DNA of 64,000 nucleotides, from positions 1 to 64,000 of the forward strand of contig JAEZHK010000039.1 of the NCBI GenBank assembly GCA_023416655.1, written 5' to 3'. This stretch comes from Bacillota bacterium. GTDB lineage: Bacteria > Bacillota > Clostridia > Christensenellales > Aristaeellaceae. Positions 50,223 to 60,952 of the stretch are shown here, piece after piece. The position numbers were made by a program, and so were the translations under genes. Within the stretch, counting starts at the first letter, position 1. Each line of letters starts with the position of its first letter. The notes below the pieces were generated by a model, which saw nothing but the letters and a program-made list of their open reading frames with translations, searched no databases and was not told where the DNA came from.

Positions 50223-50465
50223 ATGGCAATGCGGGAAAGAATACCGGCGCTGATCGTCACCTTTGACACGACCACCGCGGCAATGGCGATGGAGAAGTTC
50301 TGCGCGGAGCATCAGCTCCCCGGCAGGCTGATTCCCGTGCCCCGGGTGGTCACGGCGGGCTGCGGCCTGGCCTGGAAAGCGCCTCCCGAAGAAGAAGAAC
50401 GGCTTTCCCAGGCGTGGAAGGCCGCGGGGCTTCGCTGGTCCGCCATGTATCGGATTGAGGTTTAA
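50223..50465 (+). CDS. DUF3343 protein of the selenium cluster
   Basis: 80 residues, small alpha/beta fold (PALIVTFDTTTAAMAMEKFC, GRLIPVPRVVTAGCGLAWKAP). DUF3343 genes nearly always sit next to yedF and a class V desulfurase; a carrier or regulatory part in selenium delivery is assumed. The conserved AGCGLAW cysteine is present. Confidence 0.85.
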   Translation: MAMRERIPALIVTFDTTTAAMAMEKFCAEHQLPGRLIPVPRVVTAGCGLAWKAPPEEEERLSQAWKAAGLRWSAMYRIEV

Positions 50466-50632
50466 TACCACTCCCAAACATTCTTTCGTCGTTGCGCCGG
50501 ATCTTTTCGCCCCTGGCGTTGTCGCTCTCCGCTAAATAGCGCTGCTACGCCTGCGCTGCGGCTCCTAGCCAGGAACAAAATGTTCGCCGCTTTGGACGAA
50601 ATAATATTTTGGATTGGTATAGAGGATTGAAC

Positions 50633-51775
50633 ATGATCTATCTGGACAACGCGGCAACCACATTGATAAAGCCGCCCGAGGTGATCGACGCGGTCGTCAG
50701 CGCCTTGACCGGCATGGGCAACGCCGCCCGCGGCGCGCATGGCAGCGCTTTGAGCGCGTCCCGCGCGATCCATGAAACCCGCGTCAAGCTGGCGAAGCTG
50801 TTTGGATGCGCGCGCGCCGACCACGTGGCGTTTGCCGCCAACGCCACAGAATCGCTGAACGCCGTCCTCTTCGGCACGGTCGACCCGGGCGACCATGTGA
50901 TCACCACCGACCTTGAGCACAACTCCGTGCTCCGTCCGCTGTACCGGCTCGAGTCGGAGCAGCGCGTAGCGCTCAGCTTTGTGCCTGCGGACGTGCAGGG
51001 AAATGTGGACTGCGCCGATTTCGAGCGCCTGATCCGTCCCGAAACGAAAGCCATCGTCTGCACGCACGCTTCCAACCTGACCGGCAATCTGCTGGACATC
51101 GCGCGGATTGGCGAAATCGCGCGTAGAAATAAGCTGCTTTTCATCGTCGACGCCGCGCAGACGGCCGGGGCGATCCCCATCGATATGGAAAAAATGCAGA
51201 TTGACATCCTCTGCTTCACCGGCCATAAGGGCCTGATGGGGCCGCAGGGGACGGGAGGCCTGTGCGTCCGCGAGGGCGTGGAAGTAAGGCCCTGGAAGGT
51301 CGGCGGCTCCGGCGTCCACTCCTATGAGAAGGCGCAGCCCATCGAGTACCCCACGAGGCTGGAGGCGGGCACGCTGAACGGGCACGGGATCGCCGGGCTG
51401 TCGGCGGCGCTCGATTCTATTGACAGAATTGGCGTGGACGCCATTGAGCGGAAGGAAGCGCGCCTGACGCGCCGCTTTTACGAGGGCGTATCCCATATTG
51501 ACGGCGTTACAGTCTACGGCGATTTTATCGCGGAGCGGCGGGCGCCCATCGTGGCGCTCAACATCCGGGACCATGATTCAGGCGCGGTGTCGGACGAGCT
51601 GAGCGAAACCTATGGCATCGCCACGCGCCCGGGCGCGCACTGCGCGCCGCGCATGCACGAGGCGCTCCATACCGCCGGGCAGGGCGCGGTGCGCTTCAGT
51701 TTCTCCTGGTTCAATACGGAAGAAGAAGTGGATGCCGCCATTTCAGCGGTGCGGGAACTGGCGCGGCAGGAGTAA
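50633..51775 (+). CDS. Class V aminotransferase, cysteine desulfurase-like, selenium-associated
   Basis: 380 residues. YLDNAATTLIKPPEV, the PLP-binding lysine in FTGHKGLMGPQGTGG, ATNS-type DLEHNSVLRPL, and TRPGAHCAPRMHE with the reactive cysteine. Members with SelD-YedF-DUF3343 presumably supply selenide from selenocysteine or sulfide from cysteine. ATG 50633 follows GAGGA. Separated from DUF3343 by 167 bases of unusual extragenic sequence. Confidence 0.9.
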   Translation: MIYLDNAATTLIKPPEVIDAVVSALTGMGNAARGAHGSALSASRAIHETRVKLAKLFGCARADHVAFAANATESLNAVLFGTVDPGDHVITTDLEHNSVLRPLYRLESEQRVALSFVPADVQGNVDCADFERLIRPETKAIVCTHASNLTGNLLDIARIGEIARRNKLLFIVDAAQTAGAIPIDMEKMQIDILCFTGHKGLMGPQGTGGLCVREGVEVRPWKVGGSGVHSYEKAQPIEYPTRLEAGTLNGHGIAGLSAALDSIDRIGVDAIERKEARLTRRFYEGVSHIDGVTVYGDFIAERRAPIVALNIRDHDSGAVSDELSETYGIATRPGAHCAPRMHEALHTAGQGAVRFSFSWFNTEEEVDAAISAVRELARQE

Positions 51776-51826
51776 AAGTCAGGGCGGCGCAGGAATGCCC
51801 TTGCGCGCCTTGATCCCGCCTTGTAC

Positions 51827-51861
51827 GCAACAAAATCCCGGCGCTCAGCCGGGATTTTGCG
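51827..51861. terminator. Bidirectional terminator of the selenium operon and the repeat-domain gene
   Basis: AAAATCCCGGC (51832-51842) with GCCGGGATTTT (51848-51858), between converging genes. A near copy lies at 52655-52677. Confidence 0.9.
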
Positions 51862-51869
51862 TTGAAATA

Positions 51870-52247
51870 CTAGCTCTCCGACGCTTCCAGCGTTTTCCCG
51901 ACCAATTCGGAAGCGATCTCAAGCGCCTGAATTCTGTTTCGCTGCAGCGTGTGCTGGGAAGTTCCGGGTGAAAATTTGCCCCAGGCTTTTTCGCTCCTTT
52001 TGATCATCGAATCCAGCGCCCGGAGCGCTTCCTTGAGATCGTCCGGCGCGATACTGACCAGATCGTCCGATTCCTGATTCATCAGCGCGGTCGCGATGCG
52101 CAGCGCCTTGAGGTTGCCCAGCAGCATGGTATGCTGCCACGTCCCCGGCGCCAGTTTCTGCTGCGCTTTTTCGGACTTGCCGATCAGCGAAGCGATCGGT
52201 CGCAGGGCTTTCTCAATGTCATCCCTCGTGGACTTGTCCAAACTCAT
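51870..52247 (-). CDS. Small protein made of two copies of one ~50-residue helical repeat
   Basis: 125 residues. ALRPIASLIGKSEKAQQKLAPGTWQHTMLLGNLKALRIATALM and, ~52 residues later, ALRALDSMIKRSEKAWGKFSPGTSQHTLQRNRIQALEIASELV are clearly the same unit (KSEKA..K..PGT.QHT). Soluble, no membrane segment. No known family recognised. ATG 52247 is preferred because a GGCGT ribosome-like stretch is near and the frame upstream is not conserved in style. The neighbour upstream is the Cys-rich gene. Confidence 0.7.
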   Translation of the reverse strand: MSLDKSTRDDIEKALRPIASLIGKSEKAQQKLAPGTWQHTMLLGNLKALRIATALMNQESDDLVSIAPDDLKEALRALDSMIKRSEKAWGKFSPGTSQHTLQRNRIQALEIASELVGKTLEASES

Positions 52248-52310
52248 GCAGCCACGCCTTTCCATCGCCTGTAAACCGGACACGCGATTGCCCAATGTTT
52301 TTCTCTGGGG

Positions 52311-52523
52311 TTAGCCCCTGAGATACCTCGCCGCGTACGCCGCGTTGATCTCCGCGATCTCCTTTTCGCCGTCGATGTAGGGATGGTACATGGTATCGGG
52401 GTCGCCGCCGCCCAGCCCGCAGGACGAACAGTTCTCGCACCCGCCTCCGCCGCAGCTCAGCGCGCTTCGGATGATCTCTTCCCGCTCTTCCCGGGTGGTA
52501 TCCTTGATCAGCATGCCGCTCAT
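52311..52523 (-). CDS. Small Cys/Gly-rich protein
   Basis: 70 residues, with a metal-binding-like SCGGGGCENCSSCGLGGG in the middle and an acidic start (KDTTREEREEI). AGGAGGTG precedes ATG 52523 with seven bases between, and an extended -10 promoter is upstream. The four cysteines CX4CX2CX2C could bind Zn or an Fe-S cluster, or selenium given the neighbourhood (inference). No known family named. Confidence 0.65.
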   Translation of the reverse strand: MSGMLIKDTTREEREEIIRSALSCGGGGCENCSSCGLGGGDPDTMYHPYIDGEKEIAEINAAYAARYLRG

Positions 52524-52596
52524 GGGCACACCTCCTATATTTTGATCGAGCCGTTTCCGCTATAGGCCCGGAAGCGTACGGCGCTTCCTGATCATG

Positions 52597-52605
52597 AGTA
52601 TACCA
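52597..52605 (-). promoter_or_regulatory. Extended -10 promoter of the Cys-rich gene
   Basis: TGGTATACT on the minus strand (TGnTATACT form); no good -35. Confidence 0.5.
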
Positions 52606-52654
52606 CAATTCCGGCTCAATGAATTATCTCCGCTCCTAAACAGCCGGGCAACAA

Positions 52655-52677
52655 AATCCCGGCGTTTGGCCGGGATT
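52655..52677. repeat. Second copy of the AATCCCGGC hairpin
   Basis: AATCCCGGC (52655-52663) with GCCGGGATT (52669-52677), preceded by GGGCAACAAAATCCC as at 51827. No gene ends here, so it is a mobile or duplicated extragenic hairpin rather than a terminator in use. The remaining gap 52678-52902 has nothing recognisable. Confidence 0.55.
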
Positions 52678-52902
52678 GATGGCTTTACAGGCAGGGCTTC
52701 CACCGCCTGGACGGACGCTCTCCACGCGGGAGTGATCCCGGAAATTGATTATCCGGAAGGTCCATCTGTCACACAAGCCATTCCCCAACTTAAAACACCG
52801 CGTGGAATGAATGCTCGGCGGCGTTTCTCATGCAAAAAATCCCACCCGATTTGGGAGAGTTTGCGGCGCGGGGCGCGGTCCGGTTATTTTTCCATGAACC
52901 GC

Positions 52903-52933
52903 TTGCACATATAGTAACTATATGTTTTACTAT
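52903..52933 (+). promoter_or_regulatory. MerR-type promoter: 19-bp spacer filled by a palindrome
   Basis: TTGCAC (52903-52908), a 19-base spacer, and TACTAT (52928-52933). The perfect dyad ACATATAGTAACTATATGT (52907-52925; 9-1-9) lies between the boxes. Over-long spacers with a centred dyad are what MerR activators untwist. The operon's last gene (58990) is a MerR protein. Confidence 0.75.
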
Positions 52934-52970
52934 GGTGTCAATCAAAGCGCAACGCCATCCGGGAGGGTTC

Positions 52971-54371
52971 ATGGAGAAGAGAATTCTGATCAAAAACGCC
53001 GCGGCCATCGTCACCTGCGACGAAAAGGATGCCGTGTACCGGGACGCGGACCTTCTGATCGAAGGCGGGCGCATCCTGTCCATCGGGAAGAACCTTTCGG
53101 ACGACGCGGCGGAGACGCTTGACGCCGCGGGCAAGTTCGTCTACCCCGGCCTCATCAACACGCACCACCACTTCTTCCAGACTTTTGTGCGCAACCTGAC
53201 CACCATCGACTACCCCAACATGCTGGTGGTGGAGTGGCTGGACAAGATCTACCGCATCTTCCAGCTGGTGGATTCGGACGTCATCTACTATTCCAGCCTC
53301 ACGGCGATGGCGGACCTTTTGAAGCACGGCTGCACCTGCGCGTTCGACCATCAATATTGCTACACAAAGGCCAGCGGCAAGTCCCCGGTGGACCGGCAGA
53401 TGGAGGCGGCCCAGCTTCTGGGCATCCGCTACCACGCGGGCCGCGGCGTCAACTCGCTCCCAAGGGACATGGGCTCGACCATGCCGGACGACATGGTGGA
53501 GACGACGGACGAGTACCTGAAGGACTGCGAGCGGCTGATCAAGCTCTACCACGACCCGAACCCGCTATCCATGCGGCAGATCGTGCTGGCCCCCTGCCAG
53601 CCCATCAACAGCTACAAAGAGACATTCACCGAAACCGTCACGCTCGCGCGGGAGAAGGGCGTGCGCATGCACACCCACCTGGGCGAAGGGGAGAACCCCA
53701 TCATGCTGGAGCGTACCGGCATGCGTACGCTCGAGTGGTGTCAGTCGATCGACTTCATCGGGCCGGACGTGTGGTACGCCCACGGCTGGGAACTGGAACC
53801 CTCCGAGTTCCCCGTCCTCGCCAAGGCGGGCGCGGGCGTCTCCCACTGCCCCGCCCCGGCGGTGCTGGGGGGCTTCCCCATCCTCGACATCCGGGCAATG
53901 CAACAGGCAGGCGTGCCCCTCAGCCTCGGGTGCGACGGCTCCGCCACCAACGACAGCTCGAACCTCTTGGATTCGATGCGCATGGCCTACCTGATGCAGG
54001 CGTTTTACACCAAGCAGCGCGGCGGTTCGGCGTCCTCCTACGATCTCCTCAAAATCGCCACCGGGGGCGGCGCGAAGGCGCTGGGGCGCAGCGACCTGGG
54101 CTCCCTGGAACCCGGCAAGGCGGCGGACCTTTTCATGATCGACGCGGGCGCGCTGGAACTGACCGGCACGCTGCACGACCCCAAGTCCCTCATCGCCCGC
54201 GCGGGCGTGACCGGGCCGGTCGATATGACGATGGTGAACGGCCGCGTGGTCTATCAGGATGGAAGGCTTCAGAACGTGGACGAGCGGGCGCTGGCGCGCG
54301 CGGGGGAAAAAGTGTGCGACCGCGTCCTCCGAGACAAGTCCGAAGCATTTCATAGTTTCTCATTCTCTTGA
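52971..54371 (+). CDS. Amidohydrolase, 8-oxoguanine deaminase / TRZ-ATZ family
   Basis: 466 residues, cytoplasmic zinc-dependent deaminase. Metal motif THHHFFQTFVRN (HxH, the FQT.VRN is typical of the 8-oxoguanine deaminase subgroup), HTHLGEGENP, YAHGWEL, and SLGCDGSATNDSSNLLD with the catalytic aspartate. GGGAGGG precedes ATG 52971. Encoded with a nucleoside/base ABC importer, so it probably deaminates an imported purine (oxidised guanine, guanine or a relative). The substrate is inferred. Confidence 0.85.
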   Translation: MEKRILIKNAAAIVTCDEKDAVYRDADLLIEGGRILSIGKNLSDDAAETLDAAGKFVYPGLINTHHHFFQTFVRNLTTIDYPNMLVVEWLDKIYRIFQLVDSDVIYYSSLTAMADLLKHGCTCAFDHQYCYTKASGKSPVDRQMEAAQLLGIRYHAGRGVNSLPRDMGSTMPDDMVETTDEYLKDCERLIKLYHDPNPLSMRQIVLAPCQPINSYKETFTETVTLAREKGVRMHTHLGEGENPIMLERTGMRTLEWCQSIDFIGPDVWYAHGWELEPSEFPVLAKAGAGVSHCPAPAVLGGFPILDIRAMQQAGVPLSLGCDGSATNDSSNLLDSMRMAYLMQAFYTKQRGGSASSYDLLKIATGGGAKALGRSDLGSLEPGKAADLFMIDAGALELTGTLHDPKSLIARAGVTGPVDMTMVNGRVVYQDGRLQNVDERALARAGEKVCDRVLRDKSEAFHSFSFS

Positions 54372-54395
54372 CCGGTGGAAAAAGGAGGAAGCCCC

Positions 54396-55388
54396 ATGAA
54401 GAAGCGCCTGTGTGTCCTCATGATCCTGGTCCTCGCCCTGGTTCCGATGCTTGCCAGCGTTTCCGCCCAGGCATCCGGTGAGCCGCTGAAGGTCGCGCTC
54501 ATCCTCTCGGGTCCTGCAAACGACCAGGGCTGGAACGCCATCGCCGTCGCCGGCATCAAGGCGGCGGAGGAGGAATTCGGCATCGAGGCCGCGTACTCCG
54601 AAAACGTCTCCATCGCCGACAGCGAGGCCGCGTATCGCGACTACGCCGCGCAAGGGTTCAACCTGATCATCGGCCACGGCTTCCAGTTCGGCGAGCCCGC
54701 CGTCAACGTGTCCAAGGACTTCCCGGACCAGTATTTCATGGCGACCGAAGCCGCCTCCCAGAGCGACAACATGGCCTCCTTCGTGATGAGCTGCGAGCAG
54801 GGCGCGTACCTCATGGGCATGCTGTGCTCGGGCATGTCGAAGTCGGGCACCATCGGCGTCGTCGGCGCGATGGAGCAGCCCTCCATCACCAAGGAGCTTG
54901 AGGCGTTCAAGCTCGGCGCGAAGGAAATCAACCCCGACATCAAGGTGCTTGAGATCTACATCAACAGCTATGTGGACGCGGCGCTGGGCAAGGAAGCGGC
55001 GCTCAACATGATCGGCCAGGGCGCGGACGTGCTCTACCATGTGGCCAACCAGGCCGGTACCGGCGTCATCACCGCCGCCCAGGAGAAGGGCCTGCTCGCC
55101 TGCGGCAACTCCTACGACCAGAATTCCATCGCGCCGGAAACCGTGATGTGCTCCACCGTCTACAACATGCCCAAGGTCATCACCACCGCGGTGGGCCAGG
55201 TGGAAAAGGGCGAGTTCAAGGGCGGCGTCTACTACCTGGGCATGGCCGAGGGCGTGGTGGACATCGCCGGTTACAACAGCTTTGAGGACAAGCTCCCGCA
55301 GGAGCTCAAGGATAAGGTCGCCGCGAAGAAGCAGGCCATCATCGACGGCTCGTTCACGGTGCCGCGCATCGAAACCCCCTCAAAGTAA
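54396..55388 (+). CDS. BMP-family nucleoside-type binding protein
   Basis: 330 residues. Signal peptide MKKRLCVLMILVLALVPMLA with VSAQASG and no lipobox cysteine. Body of the basic membrane protein (BMP/PnrA) family: VALILSGPANDQGWNAIAVAGI, GHGFQFGEP, DVLYHVANQAGTG. BMP proteins bind purine nucleosides or related bases. AAAGGAGG precedes ATG 54396. Confidence 0.93.
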   Translation: MKKRLCVLMILVLALVPMLASVSAQASGEPLKVALILSGPANDQGWNAIAVAGIKAAEEEFGIEAAYSENVSIADSEAAYRDYAAQGFNLIIGHGFQFGEPAVNVSKDFPDQYFMATEAASQSDNMASFVMSCEQGAYLMGMLCSGMSKSGTIGVVGAMEQPSITKELEAFKLGAKEINPDIKVLEIYINSYVDAALGKEAALNMIGQGADVLYHVANQAGTGVITAAQEKGLLACGNSYDQNSIAPETVMCSTVYNMPKVITTAVGQVEKGEFKGGVYYLGMAEGVVDIAGYNSFEDKLPQELKDKVAAKKQAIIDGSFTVPRIETPSK

Positions 55389-55471
55389 ACCGTATCTTGG
55401 AAACAAGGTCTGCCCGGCGGCGCGCAATCGCCCCGGGCAGGCGTTTATAGAGTGGGAAGTGTGGTGGCACC

Positions 55472-56997
<1,526 letters not shown>

Positions 56998-57001
<4 letters not shown>

Positions 57002-58026
57002 AGCGCTGGATACGGGTTCTCCCCTATGTGGCCATCGCGGGCGTCGCGGCGCTCGCGGCGTATCTCTTCATCGCGCTCTCGGGCAGCGACGCCGCCAAGG
57101 GGCTGGCGGGGTTTACCCGCGGCCTCTTCGGCTCCGCGTACTCCGCCTCGGAAATCCTCGTGAAGGCCGCGCCGCTGACGCTGGCGGGGCTGGGCGTGGC
57201 GGTGGCGTTCCGCAGCGGGTTCACCAACATCGGCGCGGAAGGGCAGCTGTACATGGGCGCGATCGCGACGACGTTCATCGCGACGCGCCTTCCCGGCCTG
57301 CCCGCCTTTTTGATGCTGCCGCTTTGTATGCTGAGCGGGGCGCTCCTGGGCGGGCTGTGGGCGTTGATCCCCGGCTTTCTGAAAGCCCGGTATGGGATCT
57401 CCGAGGTCATCAACACCATCATGTTCAACTACATCGGCCTCGGGATCACGGGCGTGCTGGTGCAGACGGTCTTAAAAGACCCGGGGAGCTACTTCCCCGT
57501 GTCGCCGGACATCCCCGAAGCGGCCTTCCTTCCGGTGCTGCTGCCCAAGACGCGGCTGCACGCCGGGATCTTCATTGCGCTTCTCTGCGTGGTGCTGGTG
57601 TACATCCTGCTGTTCAAGACGCCCCAGGGCTTTCGCATGCGGGCGGTAGGCCTGAACCCCCGCGCCTGCCGGTGCATGGGCATTTCGGTCACCCGCAACA
57701 TTGTGCTCTCGTCGCTTCTGAGCGGCGGCCTCGCGGGTCTCGCGGGCATGTGCGAGGTCGCGGGACTGCAGCACCGGCTGCTGGAGGGCATTTCGCCCGG
57801 TTACGGATACCTCGCCATCATCGTAGCGCTCCTCGGCGGCAGCGCGCCGCTGGGCGTTTTGATCGCAGCCGTGGGCGTCGCGGCGCTGCAGGTGGGGTCT
57901 CTCTCCATGCAGCGCGCGGCCAGCGTGCCCGCCTCCATCGCCTCCATCATCATGAGCCTTGTAGTGCTCATGATCCTGGCGCGCAAGACGGTGTTTTCCG
58001 GGCTTCTCAAGGGAAAGGGGGAATAG
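56998..58026 (+). CDS. Nucleoside ABC transporter permease 1
   Basis: 342 residues, ~8-9 membrane helices of the branched/RbsC-NupB type (GVAVAFRSGFTNIGAEGQLYMGA, RYGISEVINTIMFNYIG, GLNPRACRCMGISV). Starts within the ATPase stop. Pairs with permease 2 as a heterodimer. Confidence 0.92.
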
Positions 58027-58029
58027 CGC

Positions 58030-58965
58030 ATGGAAGTGGTCATCTTAACCCTCACTTCGTTTCTGGCCGCCGCCGTGCGCGTGGCCACGCCGCTGACCTA
58101 CGCGGGCATCGGCGAGGCGTTCTCCGAGCGCGCGGGCGTCATCAACATCGGCGTGGAGGCCATCATGCTCTCGGGCGCGTTCGCGGCGTTCATGACCACG
58201 TTTCTAACCGGCAGCATCCTCCTGGGCGCGCTGGCGGGCGTTTTGGGCGGCGTCTTCATCAGTATGCTGCATGCGGTGCTCAGCATCCGCTGCCGCGCGA
58301 ACCAGAACATCGCGGGACTGGCGCTGAACATATTGACCTTGGGGCTGACCAGCTTCCTCTTCCTGAAGGTTTTCGGGCAGGCGACGGTGCTGCCCACCTG
58401 CCCCCTCGCACCGCAGTATCCGATCCCACTGCTCTCGGGCATTCCGGTGCTCGGCCCCGCGCTCTTCTCCCAGAGCATTTTTGAGTACGCGCTGTACTTT
58501 CTGGTGGCGGGCTCCTGGGTGGTATTCTACCGGACCGAATGGGGCGTCTCCCTGACCGCCGTGGGCGAACACCCGCGGGCGGCGGACACGGCGGGGCTGA
58601 ACGTCGGGCGCGTCCGCTACCTGGCTTGCCTCGTCAACGGCATCCTGGGCGGGCTGGGCGGCGCGTACATCACCATCGCTCAGCTGGGCTTTTTCATGGA
58701 GGACGTAAACGCGGGCCGTGGATACATCGCGCTGGTGGCGGTGATCCTGGGAAGGCGGAACCCGCTGGGCATCCTACTGTCGGCGCTGGTGATCGGGCTT
58801 GCCCAGGCGCTGCAGTTGCAGCTGCAGACGCTGAAGATCGGCATCCCGTCGCAGGCGTTCTCCATGCTGCCGTATGTGGCGGCGGTGGTGGTGCTGCTGT
58901 TCTCCATCGGCAAGGGGCGCGATCCGGCGGCGCTGGGCGTTCCCTACGAGCGGGACAAGCGCTAA
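58030..58965 (+). CDS. Nucleoside ABC transporter permease 2
   Basis: 311 residues, eight or nine membrane helices; FSERAGVINIGVEAIMLSGAF is the conserved opening and GEHPRAADTAGLNV the ATPase-coupling loop. Starts three bases after permease 1. Confidence 0.92.
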   Translation: MEVVILTLTSFLAAAVRVATPLTYAGIGEAFSERAGVINIGVEAIMLSGAFAAFMTTFLTGSILLGALAGVLGGVFISMLHAVLSIRCRANQNIAGLALNILTLGLTSFLFLKVFGQATVLPTCPLAPQYPIPLLSGIPVLGPALFSQSIFEYALYFLVAGSWVVFYRTEWGVSLTAVGEHPRAADTAGLNVGRVRYLACLVNGILGGLGGAYITIAQLGFFMEDVNAGRGYIALVAVILGRRNPLGILLSALVIGLAQALQLQLQTLKIGIPSQAFSMLPYVAAVVVLLFSIGKGRDPAALGVPYERDKR

Positions 58966-58989
58966 AACGAGAAGCGAGGAGGAAAGCCT

Positions 58990-59751
58990 TTGAAGGAATA
59001 CTACACGGTCGGCGAATTCAGCGCCATGTTCGGGCTTAACAAGCAGACGCTGCAGTATTACGATTCCATCGGCCTCTTCCAGCCGGTTCGGCGGGGCGAC
59101 GCGGGCGGCCACCGCTACTACGCGTTCGACCAGGTATACCGTCTGGCCTCCATCCGCTACATGCGCAGGCTCGGCTATTCGCTGGGGCAGATCGAGGAGC
59201 ACATGGCCTCCCGGGAAGCCGACTTCACGCTCGACCACCTGAAGGAGCGGTCAAAGGCCCTCCGAAGCCAGTGGGAGGAGCTGCTCGCCATCGAGGCGGT
59301 AATCCAGCGCAAGATTCAGTTTGTGGAGGAGACGCTGTCGAAAATCGGCGACAGCGGCGAGATTTCGGTCGTCCGCTTCCCGGAGCGCAAGTACATCCCC
59401 ATCGGCGTGGAGGAGCGGCTGTACCACCACGACTCCTTCTACTTCTACCCCACCATCGCCTTCTACACCAGCGATGAGGACAAGTACTTCGGCGCGTACC
59501 TGTACGGCGAGGACAGCCCGCCTGTCGGGCAGGCCATCGTCCAGACGATCCCCGCCGGGGACTACCTGTGCTGCTACCACATGGGCCCCTATGAGAATGT
59601 GCCGGAGAGCATGCGGCGGCTGCGCGCCGCGCGTCCCGGCGTGGAGCTTGCGCCGCTGACCATCAACTTCAACATCATCGACCAGTTCATCGAAAAGAAC
59701 AACGAAAACTACGTCACCCACATGCAGGTGCGGATCCTGTCCCAGAACTGA
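58990..59751 (+). CDS. MerR-family regulator with GyrI-like effector domain
   Basis: 253 residues. MerR HTH (EYYTVGEFSAMFGLNKQTLQYYDSIGLFQP, RYYAFDQVYRLASIRYMRRLGYSLGQIEEHM), a long coiled-coil (~75-115), and a C-terminal effector-binding (GyrI-like) domain (~120-253). TTG start after GAGGAGG. It probably activates the operon's own promoter at 52903, whose spacer is MerR-like. The inducer could be a purine or drug-like compound. Confidence 0.9.
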   Translation: MKEYYTVGEFSAMFGLNKQTLQYYDSIGLFQPVRRGDAGGHRYYAFDQVYRLASIRYMRRLGYSLGQIEEHMASREADFTLDHLKERSKALRSQWEELLAIEAVIQRKIQFVEETLSKIGDSGEISVVRFPERKYIPIGVEERLYHHDSFYFYPTIAFYTSDEDKYFGAYLYGEDSPPVGQAIVQTIPAGDYLCCYHMGPYENVPESMRRLRAARPGVELAPLTINFNIIDQFIEKNNENYVTHMQVRILSQN

Positions 59752-59769
59752 GCGTGGCGCCCTAATCAT

Positions 59770-59806
59770 GGACCCCCCGCGCGGCCTGTCGCCGCGCGGG
59801 GGGTCC
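59770..59806. terminator. 16-bp hairpin between the MerR gene and PhzF
   Basis: GGACCCCCCGCGCGGC (59770-59785) with GCCGCGCGGGGGGTCC (59791-59806), five-base loop. No U tract, but it ends both converging genes. Confidence 0.7.
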
Positions 59807-59826
59807 AATTGCTGCGTTCTGATAGA

Positions 59827-60711
59827 TTAGGCTTCGTCATCCCAGTAATGTACGCCCTCGATGCGCACCGTCGCGCTGCCGCCGAAAAGCACCTGCCCGT
59901 CCGCGCAGGCCAGCCTGACTTCGTTGAAGACCCTGTCCTCGCCGCCCTGCTCGACGCGGCAGTCGGAGCCGTCCCACAGCCCGTTTTTCAGCATGTAGCT
60001 TCCGAAGGCGCTGTTGCCGGAGCCGGTGGCGGGGTCCTCCAGATACCCGAATTTCGGCGCGAACACCCTCGTGTGCGCGACGCTGTCCGGCCGCGCCGTC
60101 TCCATGGAATAGATGAGCACGATGTCGACGCCGTTTCCTTCGCAGAACGCCTTGAGCCGACGCTCGTCGGGGAAAATTGAAACCTCGGTTTTCAAGTCCG
60201 CGAGGGGGACGATCAGCGTGTTCAGCCCCGCGTTGATTCGATCAATAGGCAGGCCCGGATGGGGCCTTGCACCCAGCGCGGCTTCGATTGCATCCGCGCC
60301 CAGGTCCGTCCCGAGGTGGACGGGTGCGGGCGCGGCGATGAACACCGCGTCCTGTTCCGGAATTTTGTTGTAGACCATGAGGGCGCCCTTCCGCCGGGTC
60401 CTGATCTGGATTTCCTTTCGCGCGAGCAGGTCCGGGCGTGAGCGGATCAGGCCGTACAGGCAGGCGATGGTGCCATGGCCGCAGAAATCCACCTCGCACT
60501 CCGACGAGTAGTAGGTCAAGAGGATCTCCGGCCCCTCCTCCGCGCAGTAGACCACTTCGGAGACGAAGCCCTTGTGCTGCGCGGCGATGGCGAGCATGTC
60601 GCCGTCCGTCAGGCGCTGGCCTTCCGTCAGATACAGGCAGGCGGCGGGGTTTCCGAGGGACGCCCTCGAGGTGAACGCGTCGATCTTCCGGTATGGGTAC
60701 GCGGTGCGCAT
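59827..60711 (-). CDS. PhzF-family isomerase/epimerase-like protein
   Basis: 294 residues, the usual PhzF length. YRKIDAFTSRASLGNPAACLYL, the acidic site in AQHKGFVSEVVYC, FCGHGTIACLYGL and DPATGSGNSAFGSYM are the family marks. Members isomerise or decarboxylate small acids; only PhzF itself is assigned. ATG 60711 follows GGAGAAG-like bases; an upstream ATG would add ~70 residues unlike the family. Confidence 0.9.
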   Translation of the reverse strand: MRTAYPYRKIDAFTSRASLGNPAACLYLTEGQRLTDGDMLAIAAQHKGFVSEVVYCAEEGPEILLTYYSSECEVDFCGHGTIACLYGLIRSRPDLLARKEIQIRTRRKGALMVYNKIPEQDAVFIAAPAPVHLGTDLGADAIEAALGARPHPGLPIDRINAGLNTLIVPLADLKTEVSIFPDERRLKAFCEGNGVDIVLIYSMETARPDSVAHTRVFAPKFGYLEDPATGSGNSAFGSYMLKNGLWDGSDCRVEQGGEDRVFNEVRLACADGQVLFGGSATVRIEGVHYWDDEA

Positions 60712-60802
60712 GGCTTCTCCTCTCCGGCATCGCTTCCCACGCCCGATAAGGCAAATGGGAGGGAGCCGCATATCCAGGCATTGCCGGTTAATCTTTTTTG
60801 GT

Positions 60803-60831
60803 ATCTTAAACCCGGATGCCCCGTCTGTCAA
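60803..60831 (-). promoter_or_regulatory. Promoter of the PhzF-like gene
   Basis: Minus strand TTGACA (60826-60831), 17-base spacer, TAAGAT (60803-60808). Confidence 0.75.
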
Positions 60832-60952
60832 GCGCGGGACGACACCGCCCACGGCCAACGCATAAATTACGGATGGTTGAACTCCGGGAGGTTTGGAGGG
60901 CCGCGGCCCACCATGCTCCATCGTGCCGGCGGCCTGTACGGCGGCGCGGGCG

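Noticed and set aside
52830..52970. N-terminal extension of the amidohydrolase from 52830
   Set aside because: It would cross the MerR-type promoter; the ATG at 52971 has its own ribosome site.
59827..60921. Long N-terminal extension of the PhzF protein
   Set aside because: The extra ~70 residues cross the promoter at 60803-60831 and are unlike the family.
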